NCBI GenBank assembly: GCA_947471745.1
Contig: CANJKZ010000092.1
Span: 1,612,001 to 1,676,000, forward strand
DNA from: Closterium sp. Naga37s-1
Taxonomy: Eukaryota > Streptophyta > Zygnematophyceae > Desmidiales > Closteriaceae
Length of the DNA: 64,000 nt
Direction: 5' to 3'
The notes under the pieces are model-generated. The model worked only from the letters and a program-made list of their open reading frames with translations. It was not told where the DNA came from and did not search any database. Each line of letters begins with the position of its first letter. The stretch's first letter is position 1. Shown piece by piece: positions 30,540 through 42,299 of the stretch. The position numbers and the translations under genes are program-made.

Positions 30540-31657
30540 TCGCTCTTGCGATGGCCCGGCCGGTTACAAGCAAAGCAGCGCCCCTTAAACGGTGCGGCAG
30601 CTGCATTCGTCGCAACGGTGCGTACGGTGGCGTGCTCGATCGGTCCCCGAGGGCGATGCCCGTAGTAGGACCCCGGTCTTGGACGACGCAAAATGACGAT
30701 TTTCTCGGCGAGCGCGAGGATCTCGTTAAAATTTGAGAGCCCGCGTAGCATGATTTCGTGCGAGATGTCCGGCTTCAGCCCTCTAACGTAACGGTCCACC
30801 CGCTCCGCTTCGTGCATGTAGCCGACTTGCTCGCATAATGCGAGAAAACCGCTCGTATAGTCTTGAACCGACCCGAGCTGCCGCCAAGTACGCAGTCTCT
30901 GACGCGCCAAAATAGAAGTCGCGATCGGCTTGAAGCGCGCCCGAAGCCCTTCGCACCACGCATCCCACGTGCTGTACTGGGCGGTTTCGCAAAATTAACT
31001 CCAGGTGACGGCTGGACCCATGGGCCCTTCCTCTTGCGACGGCGGCTGGTAGGCGCGTGGCGACGTCACGATGACTCGCCACCAGTCCATGGCAGGGCCC
31101 CTTAGCAGCGAGACGGCATATCGGATCTTCGCTGCGTCCGACTCGACGTAGTTCGCGTCGAAGAAAACGTTCATCGTGAAGACCTACGACTGAACCGTCG
31201 GACCTCCACGATGGCTCGGGTCAAAATAGAGCAGGCGCTGCGGCTTGAGTGGCATTGGTGCCATGATGGCGTGATCACCACTTGTCGCTGCAAACTCCAC
31301 GTGCCGACGGGCTTCACGAGGCTCCCGCGGGCTTGGCGCGGCCCTGTTCCTCTCCATGTCACGCATCGACTGAGCGACGCCATCACTGGCTGCGCCTGAG
31401 CGCTGTCCCACGCTGTCGTTTTGTGTCGGTGTGCCTGATGAGATGATGATCGGTTCCTCTGACTGTGCAGGTGCATTTGCAGGTGCGTGTAGTGGTGCTG
31501 GAGCGTTCACCGTGGATTGCTGACGAGCAGAATCGCGTTCCACCGTGAGGGTCACAATTTCAAGCACCGAATCTTCGACTTGGCGCACGAGACGGTCGAG
31601 TTGCTCATACGTCAGTGTCGCGAGAATGAATTCATCCATGGCGGGGGTGTCGGGCAA
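30530..31657 (-). pseudogene. Gypsy-1 gag (broken)
   Basis: It starts MPDTPAMDEFILATLTYEQL at 31657. The matrix/capsid part continues in another frame through RLRTWRQLGSVQDYTSGFLAL, typical of retrotransposon gag, and ends in a normal zinc knuckle CFACNRPGHRKSEC near 30540. At least one frameshift lies between 31184 and 31000. Confidence 0.8.
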
Positions 31658-32475
31658 GCTCAGTGAGAGTCTCTGTTGTGAGAGTACGACGGCTTATGCT
31701 GGCTTTGCTAGCTTGCCTAGACTTTATTATGCTATATCTAGCTTGGGTTTTATTTATCATGCATAGATATGCTTGATTTCCTAGGTTAGGTGCATTCCTA
31801 TATTTTATTATAGTTATAGCACTGAACCAGGTTACGTGTACCGAACTCAAGCCTATTCGGTTTCCACCGAATTGCTTTCTACTGAGTTCGGGAAGGTTCT
31901 GTTCGGGACGCTTCGCGACCCTCAGAACATTCGCGTAACACCTGGGTAACTGGCCATGTGCCGAGCCTATATAAAGCCTCGCCTTGAACCCAGGTGAATC
32001 ATTCAATTACAATTCTCTTTTCTGTGCTCGATCCTAGATTCTCACACTTGGTAATCAGAGCCTGTTTACACGCGACTTTTTCGACTACTAAAAACTAGCT
32101 TTTAAAACCGCGGGGGCGACGACGGAAAGCGCCGATTTCGGGTACGTAAACCAATTCCGCGCTATTTTTTAACGTCCCCCTCGAACCGGTTTCGAACACT
32201 CCTGAGGTCCAGTGGCGAAAAAGTTGGAATTTCGACCGTGGGATCGATTCCAATCTCAACGGCTCTGAGAATTTCGCCCAAAAACGTTGGATTTTGGAGC
32301 GTCGGATCGAATTTCTTCTCAACGGCCGAGATCGGACGCAAAATTCGACTAAGGGAGAATTGTGCGACCAACAGAATCAGCGCTCGTCATTTCTACAGTC
32401 GATTCGACTCACAGTAAGATGACCAGCGCCTAGAATTCATATATTTTCGTCGTAAATCTTCCTGTAAATCGCCAA

Positions 32476-33796
32476 ATGGAGGAAAACAGTGATAATTCAG
32501 TACGAAAAATTACGGAGTTACACACCAGCTTGGACCAGACGCGAGCGGCACTCCACCGAATAGAGGAGCTTCTCGCGAACCAGTCGGCAACCGCCACAAC
32601 AGCAGCGAACGCAGCGACGAATGCAGCAGCGACGTCAGCAGCAGCAGCGGCTACACCGAAACTTCACCCAGCAGCAGCTACAGTGAATCTTGAGGCGGCA
32701 CGGCCGAGGCTACCGGAGACATTCAATCCGAATGCTAGAGACACCGACGTCCGTCGATTCATTGCGACCCTCGAAATTTACTTCGAGGCCGTTGGCTGTA
32801 CGACCCCGACACACGATGCAATGCGAATTCGGCTCGCAACGACACTGTTACGAGGCCCGGCGCTCGAGTGGATTTACAACAGCAATAAGATCCGAGGCGA
32901 GGGGTCATGGACGCAGTTTCGGGAAGCTTTAATTCAACGAACCAATCAACTCCAGCTACATGGCGCGGCAGCAGATTCATCAGCATAAACAGTTCGGCAG
33001 TGTAACACAGTACACGCAGCAGATGGAGAGCCTCTTCAACCGAATTGCCGACGTGACCGAAGGGGAAAAAATCGAAGCGTATACTGAGGGGCTAAAGATG
33101 GAAGTCCGCCGACGGGTGATTGCCACGAACTACAACAACTACCGCGACATGGTGTGTGCAGCAGAGAGATTCGATGCGCTGACGCGAGATCAACCCGAGA
33201 CACGACGCCACGTGCCGAACCGATCATTTGGCACGAAGCGATCGGCACCACCCACGATCGCCGACCCGATGGATATCGACACGATCGACGCGAAGCAGCG
33301 GCCGACAAAATATGAGAAGTGCGAATTTTGCGGCGCAGCAGGACATCGATTCTTGGCATGTTGGAAAATGAAGAAGGCACGAGCGGAGCTGCAGGGCAAC
33401 AACAGTGCGACATCCACGATGGCGAAAAAAGGAGATCATGATGGCGCGAATTTAAAACGTCACGACCGGCCGGCAACAGGGGAAATCGCCGAGACAAATG
33501 GAGGCTCCGCGAAACAAGACTCTGCACCGACCGGGAAACTCCAGCCGAACACCCCCGAGAGTAAGAATATTCCCTCTCGAGGTTTTCAAGCCTTTAAAAA
33601 ATTCAGGGGAGATTTCAAGGCCAAGAAAAAGCCTTTAGACATTATTCAGGTACCTGAGAAGTTGGGCAAATCACTCCGGAGCGTTGAAAAGGGTCGTGCG
33701 TTCCAAGGAGTTAATATTCTCTCCCCGCAGCATGGTGTTAAGGCTCCCCATTGCCCACAGGAGAAGCCTACACAGTGTCAGAATCCCAACCACTAG
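32476..33796 (+). pseudogene. Gypsy-2 gag (frameshifted)
   Basis: MEENSDNSVRKITELHTSL starts the frame; an Ala-rich region follows, then the capsid-type DTDVRRFIATLEIYFEAVGC and LLRGPALEWI. A +1 shift near 32955-32985 is needed to continue with FGSVTQYTQQMESLFNRIAD and the zinc knuckle CEFCGAAGHRFLAC. The end is cut by the TRIM-like element at 33776, after which its TSD CACAG resumes at 34153. Confidence 0.85.
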
Positions 33797-34152
33797 ACCA
33801 TTGGGATAAAAGGGCTTGTTTCAGTAGCGGGTCAGTGCGCCCATAACCCCCCAGGCAAACGCGCCTGTAACCCCCCCTAGGATCGATCGGGGATCTCACA
33901 GTGTAGCTCTACTGACACCCCCCCACACTGGGAGGCCCAGGACTGAGCACAGTGGCAACGGCCAACATGTGCATACACCGGGATTCGAACCCGAGATCGC
34001 TCTGATACCATGTCAGAATCCCAACCACTAGACCATTGGGATAAAAGGGCTTGTTTCAGTAGCGGGTCAGTGCGCCCATAACCCCCCAGGCAAACGCGCC
34101 TGTAACCCCCCCTAGGATCGATCGGGGATCTCACAGTGTAGCTCTACTGACA
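33776..34152 (-). mobile_element. TRIM-like mini LTR element with tRNA-like LTR/PBS junction
   Basis: Two 142-bp direct repeats, identical by eye (33776-33917 and 34011-34152), start TGTCAG and end CTGACA on the plus strand and enclose only 93 bp. The TSD CACAG is at 33771-33775 and 34153-34157. On the minus strand TGGTATCAGAGC, an exact iMet-type primer site, directly follows the LTR, and GTGTGGGGGGG precedes the other LTR as polypurine tract. The LTR end contains TGGTCTAGTGG (A box); 33 nt later GGTTCGAATCC (B box) follows. A 5-bp stem (TCTGA/TCAGA) with a 7-nt loop and a T-arm can form. The acceptor stem does not pair, so it is not a working tRNA. Confidence 0.85.
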
Positions 34153-34196
34153 CACAGCTGCAAAGGCTTAGGGGAAGGATCCAGGCCAAGACGAAG

Positions 34197-37100
34197 TTGA
34201 ATCGGCCTCGGATAAATCCTTCAAACCCTACTCAGTTGGAAACCGATATGGAGTCAGCAGCTTCGAGCGCAGGACCGACGGATGATCTATTCGACGTACC
34301 CTACGATCCTATAAGCGAGACCATCTACGGTTACTCGGAGCAGCAACAACCACTACTAATCGAGGTGATCTGCAACGGGCGACGCCTCCAGGCACTGGTG
34401 GACAGCGGTGCGTCTCACTCGGTGTGCGACCACGGGACGTTGGAGAAAATTGGAGAATCTTCGGAGGAGACCAAGTTCACGGCAACGATGGTGGACGGTA
34501 CGAAACTTCCCATCCACGGCGAAGCATCACTGCAGCTGCACATAGGGGCGCTAAGGTGGAAGCCAACGTTGCCAATCACGAACATCAAGGGATCAGATTT
34601 CATCTTGGGGCGAGATTTCTTGAAGCGGTTCAACCCCGAGATCGACTGGGTCAACAGGAAGGCGTGCATCTACAACAACGGGAAACGAGTGGAGCTGCGA
34701 AGCTGGACGGATACAGGGAGCGTTCCTGAAACGACACTGGCACGGTTCGAACGAACGGTGAACGAGAGTAACACGGGTTACTTAGCACTAGTTATGGCAG
34801 CATCAGAGGAGGAGAAGCCGAGTTCGGAGCTACCTGCAGCAGTGAAGGAGGTCTTGGAGCAGTACAATGATATAATGCCCGACGACCTACCCACAGGCGT
34901 ACCTCCAGCACGCACCCACGAGCACGAGATCGTGGAGGAACCAGGTGCGAAACCCGTCTCACGTGCACCATACCGACCGAGTCCGACCGAACTGACAGAC
35001 ATGAAGAAACAGATAGAGTATCTACTGGACAGACAACTGATCCGCCCATCCACCTCTCCCTACGGTGCACCAGTTCTCTTCACGCCAAAACCAGACGGCA
35101 GTTTACGGATGTGCATCGACTACCGCGCACTGAACAAACAGACAGTTAAAACAAATACCCCATACCGCGCATAGACGACCTACTGGACCAACTGCATGGT
35201 GCAACAGTCTTTTCGAAGCTGGACCTACGGTCGTGTTACTGGCAGATCAAGATGGCGGACAACTCGATCCACAAGACGGCGTTCCGTACCAGATATGGCT
35301 CCTACGAATACTTGGTGATGCCGTTCGGACTCTGCAACGCACCAGTGACGTTCCAGGCGAAAATGAACCATATCCTGCGGCCCCTGCTGGACGAGTGCGT
35401 AGTAGTGTACTTGGACGATATCCTCATCTACTCCAAGAACATGAAGGAGCACGTGGAGCATCTACGGAAGGTGTTCGAGATCCTGCGGAAAAACAAGTTC
35501 TACGTGAAGCTGTCGAAGAGCGACTTCGCCCTGAAGAAGGTGCAATTTCTCGGGCACATGGTGAGTGCCGAGGGCGTACACGTGGAACCGCGGAAAATCG
35601 AAGCCGTTAGGAAGTGGAAAGTACCGGAGAACGTCAAGGAGTTGCAGCAGTTCCTCGGCTTCGCCAACTACTACAACAGGTTCGTGCCGAAGTATGCTAA
35701 GATAGCAGCGCCACTGACCGACCTACTGAAAAAGGATACGCCCTACAAGTGGGATACTCCTCATCAGCAAGCCATGGAGCAGCTACAGACAGCACTGACT
35801 ACAGCGCCAGTACTCATCCTACCAGATCCAGACAAGGACTACGTGGTGGAAGCAGACGCTAGTGACCAAGCAGTCGGAGCAGTACTGATGCAGGATCATG
35901 GACGCGGTTTTCAGCCTATCGCCTACCTCAGTAAGAAGCTATACGGAGCAGAACTGAACTACCCCATCCATGACAAGGAAGCCTTAGCAATAGTCATAGC
36001 CTTCAAGGCGTGGAGGTGTTACCTAGAGGGAGCCAAGACTACAGTCTATACTGACCACTGCAGCCTCAAATACCTGAAGTCGCAGCCTACACTTTCACGA
36101 CGACAGGTGCGGTGGGTGGACTTCCTGGAAACTCACTTCCACTACGACATCATCTATAAGCCCGGACTACACAACAAGGCAGACACGTTGAGCCGCCCCG
36201 GACATGTAACAGGCATCCAGCTCGACGGGATGAACCCTCCGCTCAAGGGTCTATTCCAACATGGGTACTCCGTGGACGCAGAGATCGCTACAGCACAGAC
36301 TAAGAAGCTGTTACAGTGGGAGAAAGACTTAGCTGTAAGGAAGGGTTCAGGAAAGATTTGGGTACCGAATTACGCCCCGCTACGGCAGATCCTATTAGAG
36401 GAGTTTCACGACGTACCATACGCGGGACATTTCGGGAGCAACAAGACGTTGTCAAAATGAACAAGAGTGAATGAACTAGGAATGAGTTGGGTACAAGTAG
36501 GAAACCCTAACTTACTGTACCCCATAGTAACTACCCCACTACAGCCTAAACCAACTGTAGCAGATAAAACATTTGACAGACGTTAGCGAGAATAGCAAAG
36601 TATTATTACTGGCCCGGGATGGCAGCAGACGTGCAGCAGTTCGTCACCTCTTGCGACACGTGCAAGCGGATGAAGAGTAGCAAGCAGAAAAAAGCAGGAT
36701 TACCTGTACCGGAGCAGCCATGGCAGGTCGTTAGCCTCGACTTCATCACAGGACTTCCTTCGACCTCACGTGGACATGATTCCATCCTCGTGGTGATCGA
36801 TAAGTTCTCCAAAATGGGTCACTTCATACCGACCAACGCCACAGCTACAGCTGAAGCAACTGCTCGCCTCTTCTTCGACCGCATCATCACCATCCACAGC
36901 ATCCCCGCTACACTCATCTCAGACAGAGACCCCAAATTCACGAGTAAGTTCTGGAAGGAGCTCATGGGATTATTGGGGACTAAACTTGCGATGTCCTCAG
37001 CATACCACCCACAGACTGACGGACAGACCGAGTGACTCAATCAGGTGGTTGAACAGTTACTGCGCACAGCTTGCAAAGACGACGTCAGCCACTGGGACAC

Positions 37101-37800
37101 ACAGTTACCGACCCTAGAGTTCGCTTACAACAATGCGTCACATGCGGCCACAGGGAAAACTCCTTTCTTCCTGTGTTACGGACGGGAACCACTTACACCA
37201 CAGCAGCCAACCACACCGGCACACGTCCAAGCCGCACATGACTTCGTCACCACCATGCAGCAACTATGGGAGAAGACTCAGCGACATCTCACCACGATGC
37301 AGAACTACCAGAAGCAGTATGTCGATCGTCAGCGACGAGATCACTCAGTAGCAGTCGGAGATCAGGTGCTTCTTGACATGCGCAACTTGAACCTGTCTCA
37401 CGTCCCATCCAAACTACGGCCTCGCTTCTGTGGTCCTTTTCTCGTTGAGGCACAAGTGACACCAGTAACATTCCGCTTGCGCTTACCTACTACGTGGAAG
37501 ATTCACAATACTTTCCATGTTCAGCTACTGAAACCCTACAAGGACCCCAACCAACAGTTCCAGGGATGGCAGCTACCGCCACCACCACCTGTTCTCATCC
37601 AGGATGAACCTGAGTATGAAGTGGAACGCGTCCTCTCTCATCGGCGCCGCGGCGGCAAGACCCTCGAGTTCCTGATACGTTGGAAGGGATATGACCCCAC
37701 TGAGGACAGATGGGTTGCAGAAGCTGCTATGGGCAACGCACGCCGTGCTCTCAAGGACTATCTTGTCAAGCAGGGTGTTTCTTACGCCACCCAGCTGTGA
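34197..37800 (+). pseudogene. Gypsy-2 pol: protease, RT, RNase H, integrase, chromodomain (broken)
   Basis: Protease [15 protein letters not shown] and [27 protein letters not shown] then a one-base loss near 35150, resuming with [33 protein letters not shown] and [11 protein letters not shown]. RNase [14 protein letters not shown] and TDHCSLKYL. The integrase zinc region is split by the solo LTR at 36450-36578 and reads on in frame after it (YYYWPGM, CDTCKRMK). The core shows SLDFITGLP, SDRDPKFTS and SAYHPQTDGQTE followed by a TGA at 37033-37035. The chromodomain is VERVLSHRR..FLIRWKGYDPTEDRW near 37615-37720. Confidence 0.9.
36450..36578 (-). mobile_element. Solo copia LTR inside Gypsy-2 integrase
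   Basis: This 129-bp sequence begins TGTCAAAATG and ends ATTTGACA on the plus strand, with the TSD GACGT at 36445-36449 and 36579-36583. In reverse it has the LTR core shared by the copia elements here (GTAGTGGGGTA, then GGGGTACAG). Removing it and one TSD restores the integrase frame. It is the remnant of a full element lost by LTR-LTR recombination. Confidence 0.9.
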
Positions 37801-38659
37801 GAGTACGACGGCTTATGCTGGCTTTGCTAGCTTGCCTAGACTTTATTATGCTATATCTAGCTTGGGTTTTATTTATCATGCATAGATATGCTTGATTTCC
37901 TAGGTTAGGTGCATTCCTATATTTTATTATAGTTATAGCACCGAACCAGGTTACGTGTACCGAACTCAAGCCTATTCGGTTTCCACCGAATTGCTTTCTA
38001 CTGAGTTCGGGAAGGTTCTGTTCGGGACGCTTCGCGACCCTCAGAACATTCGCGTAACACCTGGGTAACTAACCATGTGTCGAGCCTATATATAGCCTCG
38101 TCTTGTACCCAGGTGAATCATTCAATTCAAACTCTCTTTTCTGAGCTCGATCCTAGATCCTCACATCTGTCGTGGCCGTGCGTGCTTACGAAAGAGCACT
38201 ACGAGCGGCGGTGCTTGTTTCGCTGAGAGACGTCTACCCCCCCCCCAAAAAATTGAGATAGTGGGGAAGCGAAGGTATGGGTGCGGTCCAAGAAGTGATC
38301 GTAGGCTATGAATACCAAGTGTTACGAGTGCAATTGAGTGAGCGAACGAGAATTGCACTATCGAAGCATCAGTACAATGAGCGAAGGCATGAGCAAAGAA
38401 TATATAGCGAAACTACTGTGGCAACGGTAATGCGTGGAAATTGGGGTGCACGACGGGCCTAGCGCCGAGGCGGAGATCCGTAGCGCGGGTTACTAACCGA
38501 ACCGTGAGGTTGGGTCGCGTCGTGAACAGTGGCGGGAACAGTGTCGAGGCGAGTGTCGCGAGTGGTAACTGATTACTGTTGGGTGCTGTTGGCGGGAACA
38601 GTGGTGTACGCGCTGAGCAGGGACGCTAAGTAAGGAAAAGGAAATTTCCTTACATAGAG

Positions 38660-39685
38660 GAAGAAAGAGCTGCATTGCGTTTGGTATTGGTTTCATGCCT
38701 TTTGTTACTAACCACTAAGGGACGATTGCAAATATGATCATCACCGGATTTTCGATGGAGCCTACTTTCAACGTGCATACGTTAATAGTGGAAATAGGAT
38801 GTCTATGAGAAAACACCAAGCTTCAATAGACGCGTGCTAAAATGTGTGAGGATACACAGATCGAAGAAGGATAGGGCACCATGCAAGCGGTGAGCGAAAT
38901 AATAATCGATTCATGGACAAACTGGCTTTGAAGACAAAGATGTGTGTACGAAAACATCGGCAACAACAACAGTTTTGACGACGATAAATATTGAACACGC
39001 AACCTCACCTCTTTACAACCCTATGAACCCTGCACATAGTTGCACCCCCCGAACCAGCACCTCCAATGCCCACAATGACAGGCTGCTGCGACGCTAGACC
39101 TAGCTGCAACGACAAAGGCTGCTGCTGTGGCTGAGAGGACGAGGCTGGCGACGGTGAGGTATGCGACGTGCAACAGACTAGACAGGGCAGCAACGCGGGG
39201 GAGGGGAGCTACCGGAGGGGTGGGACATGGTTGGGGAGACGCAGTGAGGAACAAGGGAGGGGGGGGAGCTGGGGTACCTCTATGGGAAAAGCGAGCGTAG
39301 TATCAGATATACTCGTCAAAGGTGACGCCATGAGAGCTGAAGAAGCGGCGAGAGGAAGAACAACCAATCGGGAGTGTCTAGGGGAAGCCAAGGAAGACAC
39401 ATGACACAGTGCGAGGAGCGTGGACATGAGCAAGACAGCCCCAGATGCGGAACGCAGACACATGCGCAAAGGATCCAGTTCAAAGAATCGACGACAAAAC
39501 CTGTAGGAGTGAGGAATGCGACCACATGTTAAGCTGGTGCTAAGGGCCACATAGATGGGGGTGCACTTGCATGAATCCTGGATTTATTAGTGATCTCCAT
39601 GATCAATCCAATGTGATGCGTAGCGATCTCATTCTGCTGTGGCCAATCTGGCTGTATGAACGACTGACTCGCCACCCTGGTTAGA
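38660..39685. other. Uncharacterised sequence right of Gypsy-1
   Basis: Host or old-repeat DNA following the TAGAG duplication. Short frames such as that at 39209-39550 (minus) show no recognised domain. Nothing else can be supported. Confidence 0.4.
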
Positions 39686-40648
39686 ATGCAAACCAATCAT
39701 AGGACGACTTCACTCGATGCGGACATGCACGATCCAGTGGATAATAGATTCAGGCACATCGGCCTTCCGCTGCAACAGAAACGATGTGGTCTATTAGAAA
39801 GTAGTGCTCCCCGCGAGGTCCAGCAATTGGGGCAGGGCCTTAAAGGTCAATGTGTGGAGGGTTTGAAGAGGCTGAGTGGCACAAGACAGCGACGAAGAGT
39901 GAGGGGTGGCGCGTTGTCGGCCCTCTACGCAAGTGACACAGACCAGGGAGGAAGCGACTCTGGAAGACATGTGAAAAGGCGACGAGAGACTATGTGACGT
40001 AAATGCGGAAAAAGAGGGGTGGCCCAGGCGGTGGTGAGAGACCGACATGAGCAGGACACAACTACCTGGCCAGACGCAGACACCGAGGTAGACTTAGTGG
40101 GGAGTGAGAAGAGACCTGACCCATACTCCCGAGAGAACGTGGCAAGAGGAGCCCTAATGGTAGAGTCTGTACATGTCGCTAACTGTCATCCACATGCACC
40201 CAAGTCGTGAAGGTGACCCACACCAAGTTCTTGGGAAACGAGGGTATGTGCAAACCATTAAGGGAGACAGAGGGGACTATTGGACACGTGAGTGTAGTAG
40301 TGCTGCGTGCGACGACCAGTCCGGAGGCGAAGTTGGCCAACGCAGCTGAGATTGGAGCTCAAAGAGGCGCAAGGCTCGTGTGGTCGCGGAAGAAACACTG
40401 GGTGCAGAAGTCGAGCATGAAGGTAAGCGGCGCATCTGCAATGGTCACACTTGTGTTAGCAACAGCATAAGATCCTACGCATGCATTAGCTACTGATCCT
40501 ACACTAGACATACAATAATTATAAGGTTCAACAATACTAGAGTCAGATGCATACATGGGAGCAGGAACATTGCCCATGTCCATAGTAAAAAAAGGCACTC
40601 CATGCATCATCAAAGGTAACCAGCCCGAGCTTGTCTTGATTCTTCGGC
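39686..40648 (-). pseudogene. Copia-A remnant: protease to pre-integrase region
   Basis: In minus-strand order: LTFMLDFCTQCFFRDHTSL (protease in which the expected DSG is DFC), then HHRLGHPSFSAF and CVTCVEGRQRATPHSSS (pre-integrase zinc region), close to the wording in Copia-1 (CVPCVEGRLRAAPHSS). Multiple frames are needed, so it is dead. No LTR was found. Confidence 0.7.
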
Positions 40649-42095
40649 TCAATGACTCGTGGGGCTGAGGATGTCGCGGTGTGAAGCACGAGCGCTGCAG
40701 CTTGGGCACTGTGGTGTTGTGACGGTGCTTAGGTATGAGTTCCTAAGATTGCTGTGCGATGGTCCAGGTGGTGCTCGGCATCGTTGTTTGTTGCGTCGAC
40801 GAGGGTTGACTTTGGGATGTTGGCTGGGCGTATCTTGGTCGATGATTGTTGCGGCAGGCTCGTCTTCGGGGGTCATGAAGCTGCGTGAGCCATGAGTACA
40901 GACTAGATCTGCCCCTGCTTGTTGGTCCGCGCGAAACTGGGCGAGGGTGAGCCTATCGTAAAATAGGACGTCGGAACTGGGTGAGGGTGCGATCTTGTTG
41001 CTCAGTAGGTCGAGGACGACCCGCGCTTTGTATTCGTAGCTGATGTCGAAATCAATCCCCCATCGCGCGCGGCTCGTGAATTTCCCAACGGTTGGGGTAG
41101 CGGGCCTGTACTGCACCATGCAGGCCCTAAGAAATCATGGAGCTCCTTACTTCTATTCTGGATCAGACTAGATTTGCGCCACGCAGAGCATTGAATTGTC
41201 CCCCTTCTTGCTTGTCCATATCACGTGCAGCGACGAGTTTCTGGCGATCGTCGTAGTGGAGAGGAGGTTGTGTAGTCGTACAGCGTGGTGCAAAGTGTAC
41301 GGCCAGTAGGTGGCAGGGAGCCATGACTGCTTCATTAGTGCGCGCACCTTCGTCATGAGCGTGCAATTAGTTCGCTCGGCGACTTCTTGCTGCGGGTGCG
41401 CGTAGGAAAGTGAGATGTGGTGCATGATCCCTTTTTGGCCTAGGAAATCCTGGCGCTCCTTACTGCTATATTCCGCCACGCCGTCCGTCTACCAGATTTG
41501 TAGTTTCTTCCCCCACTATCGTTGCACGCGACCCAGCCGGGGACGAAACACCTCATATGCTTCGTTTCAAATCTGATCCAGACGTAACGCGTCCCGGCGT
41601 CCACGAATGTCAGCGTACAGCCTTCGTTGTTGAGTCCGCAGTAGCTGGCAATGAGAAATTCGCTGTACGCCTTGTACCGATTGATGCCCGGGTCTAGCAG
41701 GTGGAAGGAAATGATGAGTTAACGCGGCTTCGGGAAAAATGGTGCAGGTATGTGGGTATATCGTGCTCCTTATTTTCGTTCCGTCTGGACGCATAATTTT
41801 TCCAGGTGCAAACGCTTCAGTGGTGATGCAGTTGTTGCGAGGCGCTGGTGCCAGAGATCGTCCGTTGCGCGAACTTCAGGGGTATGGAGGTATCGCGCAC
41901 ACACTTTGGCGGGATCTTCTTTAGGCACTTGTTCAGCAGCCGCTTTTGCTTCTCCCTCCTCTGTTTCTCCTTCAATCACCGTTGACAGCACTAGTGCGAG
42001 AAAGGAGCGGTCGGGGATTACTGAGAATGGGATGTTCGTTCCTAGAATGATGCCTGGCACAAGCTCGGTCTCGTACGGTTCGGTGTCAGAGTCGT
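40649..42095 (-). pseudogene. Copia-B remnant, integrase part (left fragment)
   Basis: Minus-strand order: LWHQRLATTASPLKRLHLEK (pre-integrase), integrase core end HISLSYAHPQQEVAERTNCT and LPATYWPYTLHHAVRLHNLL, then SRARWGIDFDISYEYKARVV (post-integrase region). It is a different copia family from Copia-1. It is cut at 42096-42100 by Copia-2; its other half resumes at 50874. The RT region is missing, apparently truncated at the Copia-A remnant. Confidence 0.7.
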
Positions 42096-42299
42096 AGACG
42101 TGTCAGATTTATATGACTTAGCCTGTGTAGGCTATAGTGGGGTAGCACATATGGGGTACAATATTTCTAGGGTTTGTACTTGTACCCAACCTCACACTAG
42201 TCAAATCATTCCTCGTTTCTTCACATGGTATCGAGCAGGTTCCCTAGTGGGAACGCTTCCTAGGGCCCACCACGCAAAGTTTTTTTCCTGCCCGGAGCG

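Larger units (their letters stand above)
31677..38165 (+). mobile_element. Gypsy-2: Ty3/gypsy chromovirus nested in Gypsy-1
   Basis: The 370-bp LTRs at 31677-32046 and 37796-38165 differ at roughly 3% of positions by eye. The TSD TCTGT is at 31672-31676 and 38166-38170. The primer site two bases after the LTR reads TGGTAATCAGAGCC, iMet-type with one extra A. No clear polypurine tract precedes the 3' LTR; the polyprotein stop TGA (37798-37800) lies inside the LTR's own first bases. It is disrupted by a TRIM-like insertion, a solo copia LTR, two frameshifts and one stop. Confidence 0.95.
19296..38654 (-). mobile_element. Gypsy-1: Ty3/gypsy chromovirus, minus strand, split by two later insertions
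   Basis: LTRs lie at 19296-19646 (3') and 38320-38654 (5'), about 5% diverged by eye plus one indel of about 16 bp, both TGTTACGAG..CCTTACA on the plus strand. The TSD TAGAG is at 19291-19295 and 38655-38659. A strong polypurine tract (rc of the C-rich run 19647-19666) abuts the 3' LTR. The primer site next to the 5' LTR reads CTTGGTATTCATAGCC, an imperfect iMet-type site. Copia-1 (21010-28324) and Gypsy-2 (31677-38165) sit inside it. The reading frame carries stops and frameshifts. Confidence 0.93.

Noticed and set aside
33776..34152. A functional tRNA gene
   Set aside because: A and B boxes and two arms are present but the acceptor stem does not pair, position 33 of the loop is not T, and the segment lies within a mini LTR element.
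33777..34153. A simple tandem duplication inside Gypsy-2
   Set aside because: The direct repeats have TG..CA ends, a primer site, a purine tract and an external 5-bp TSD, which a plain duplication would not have.
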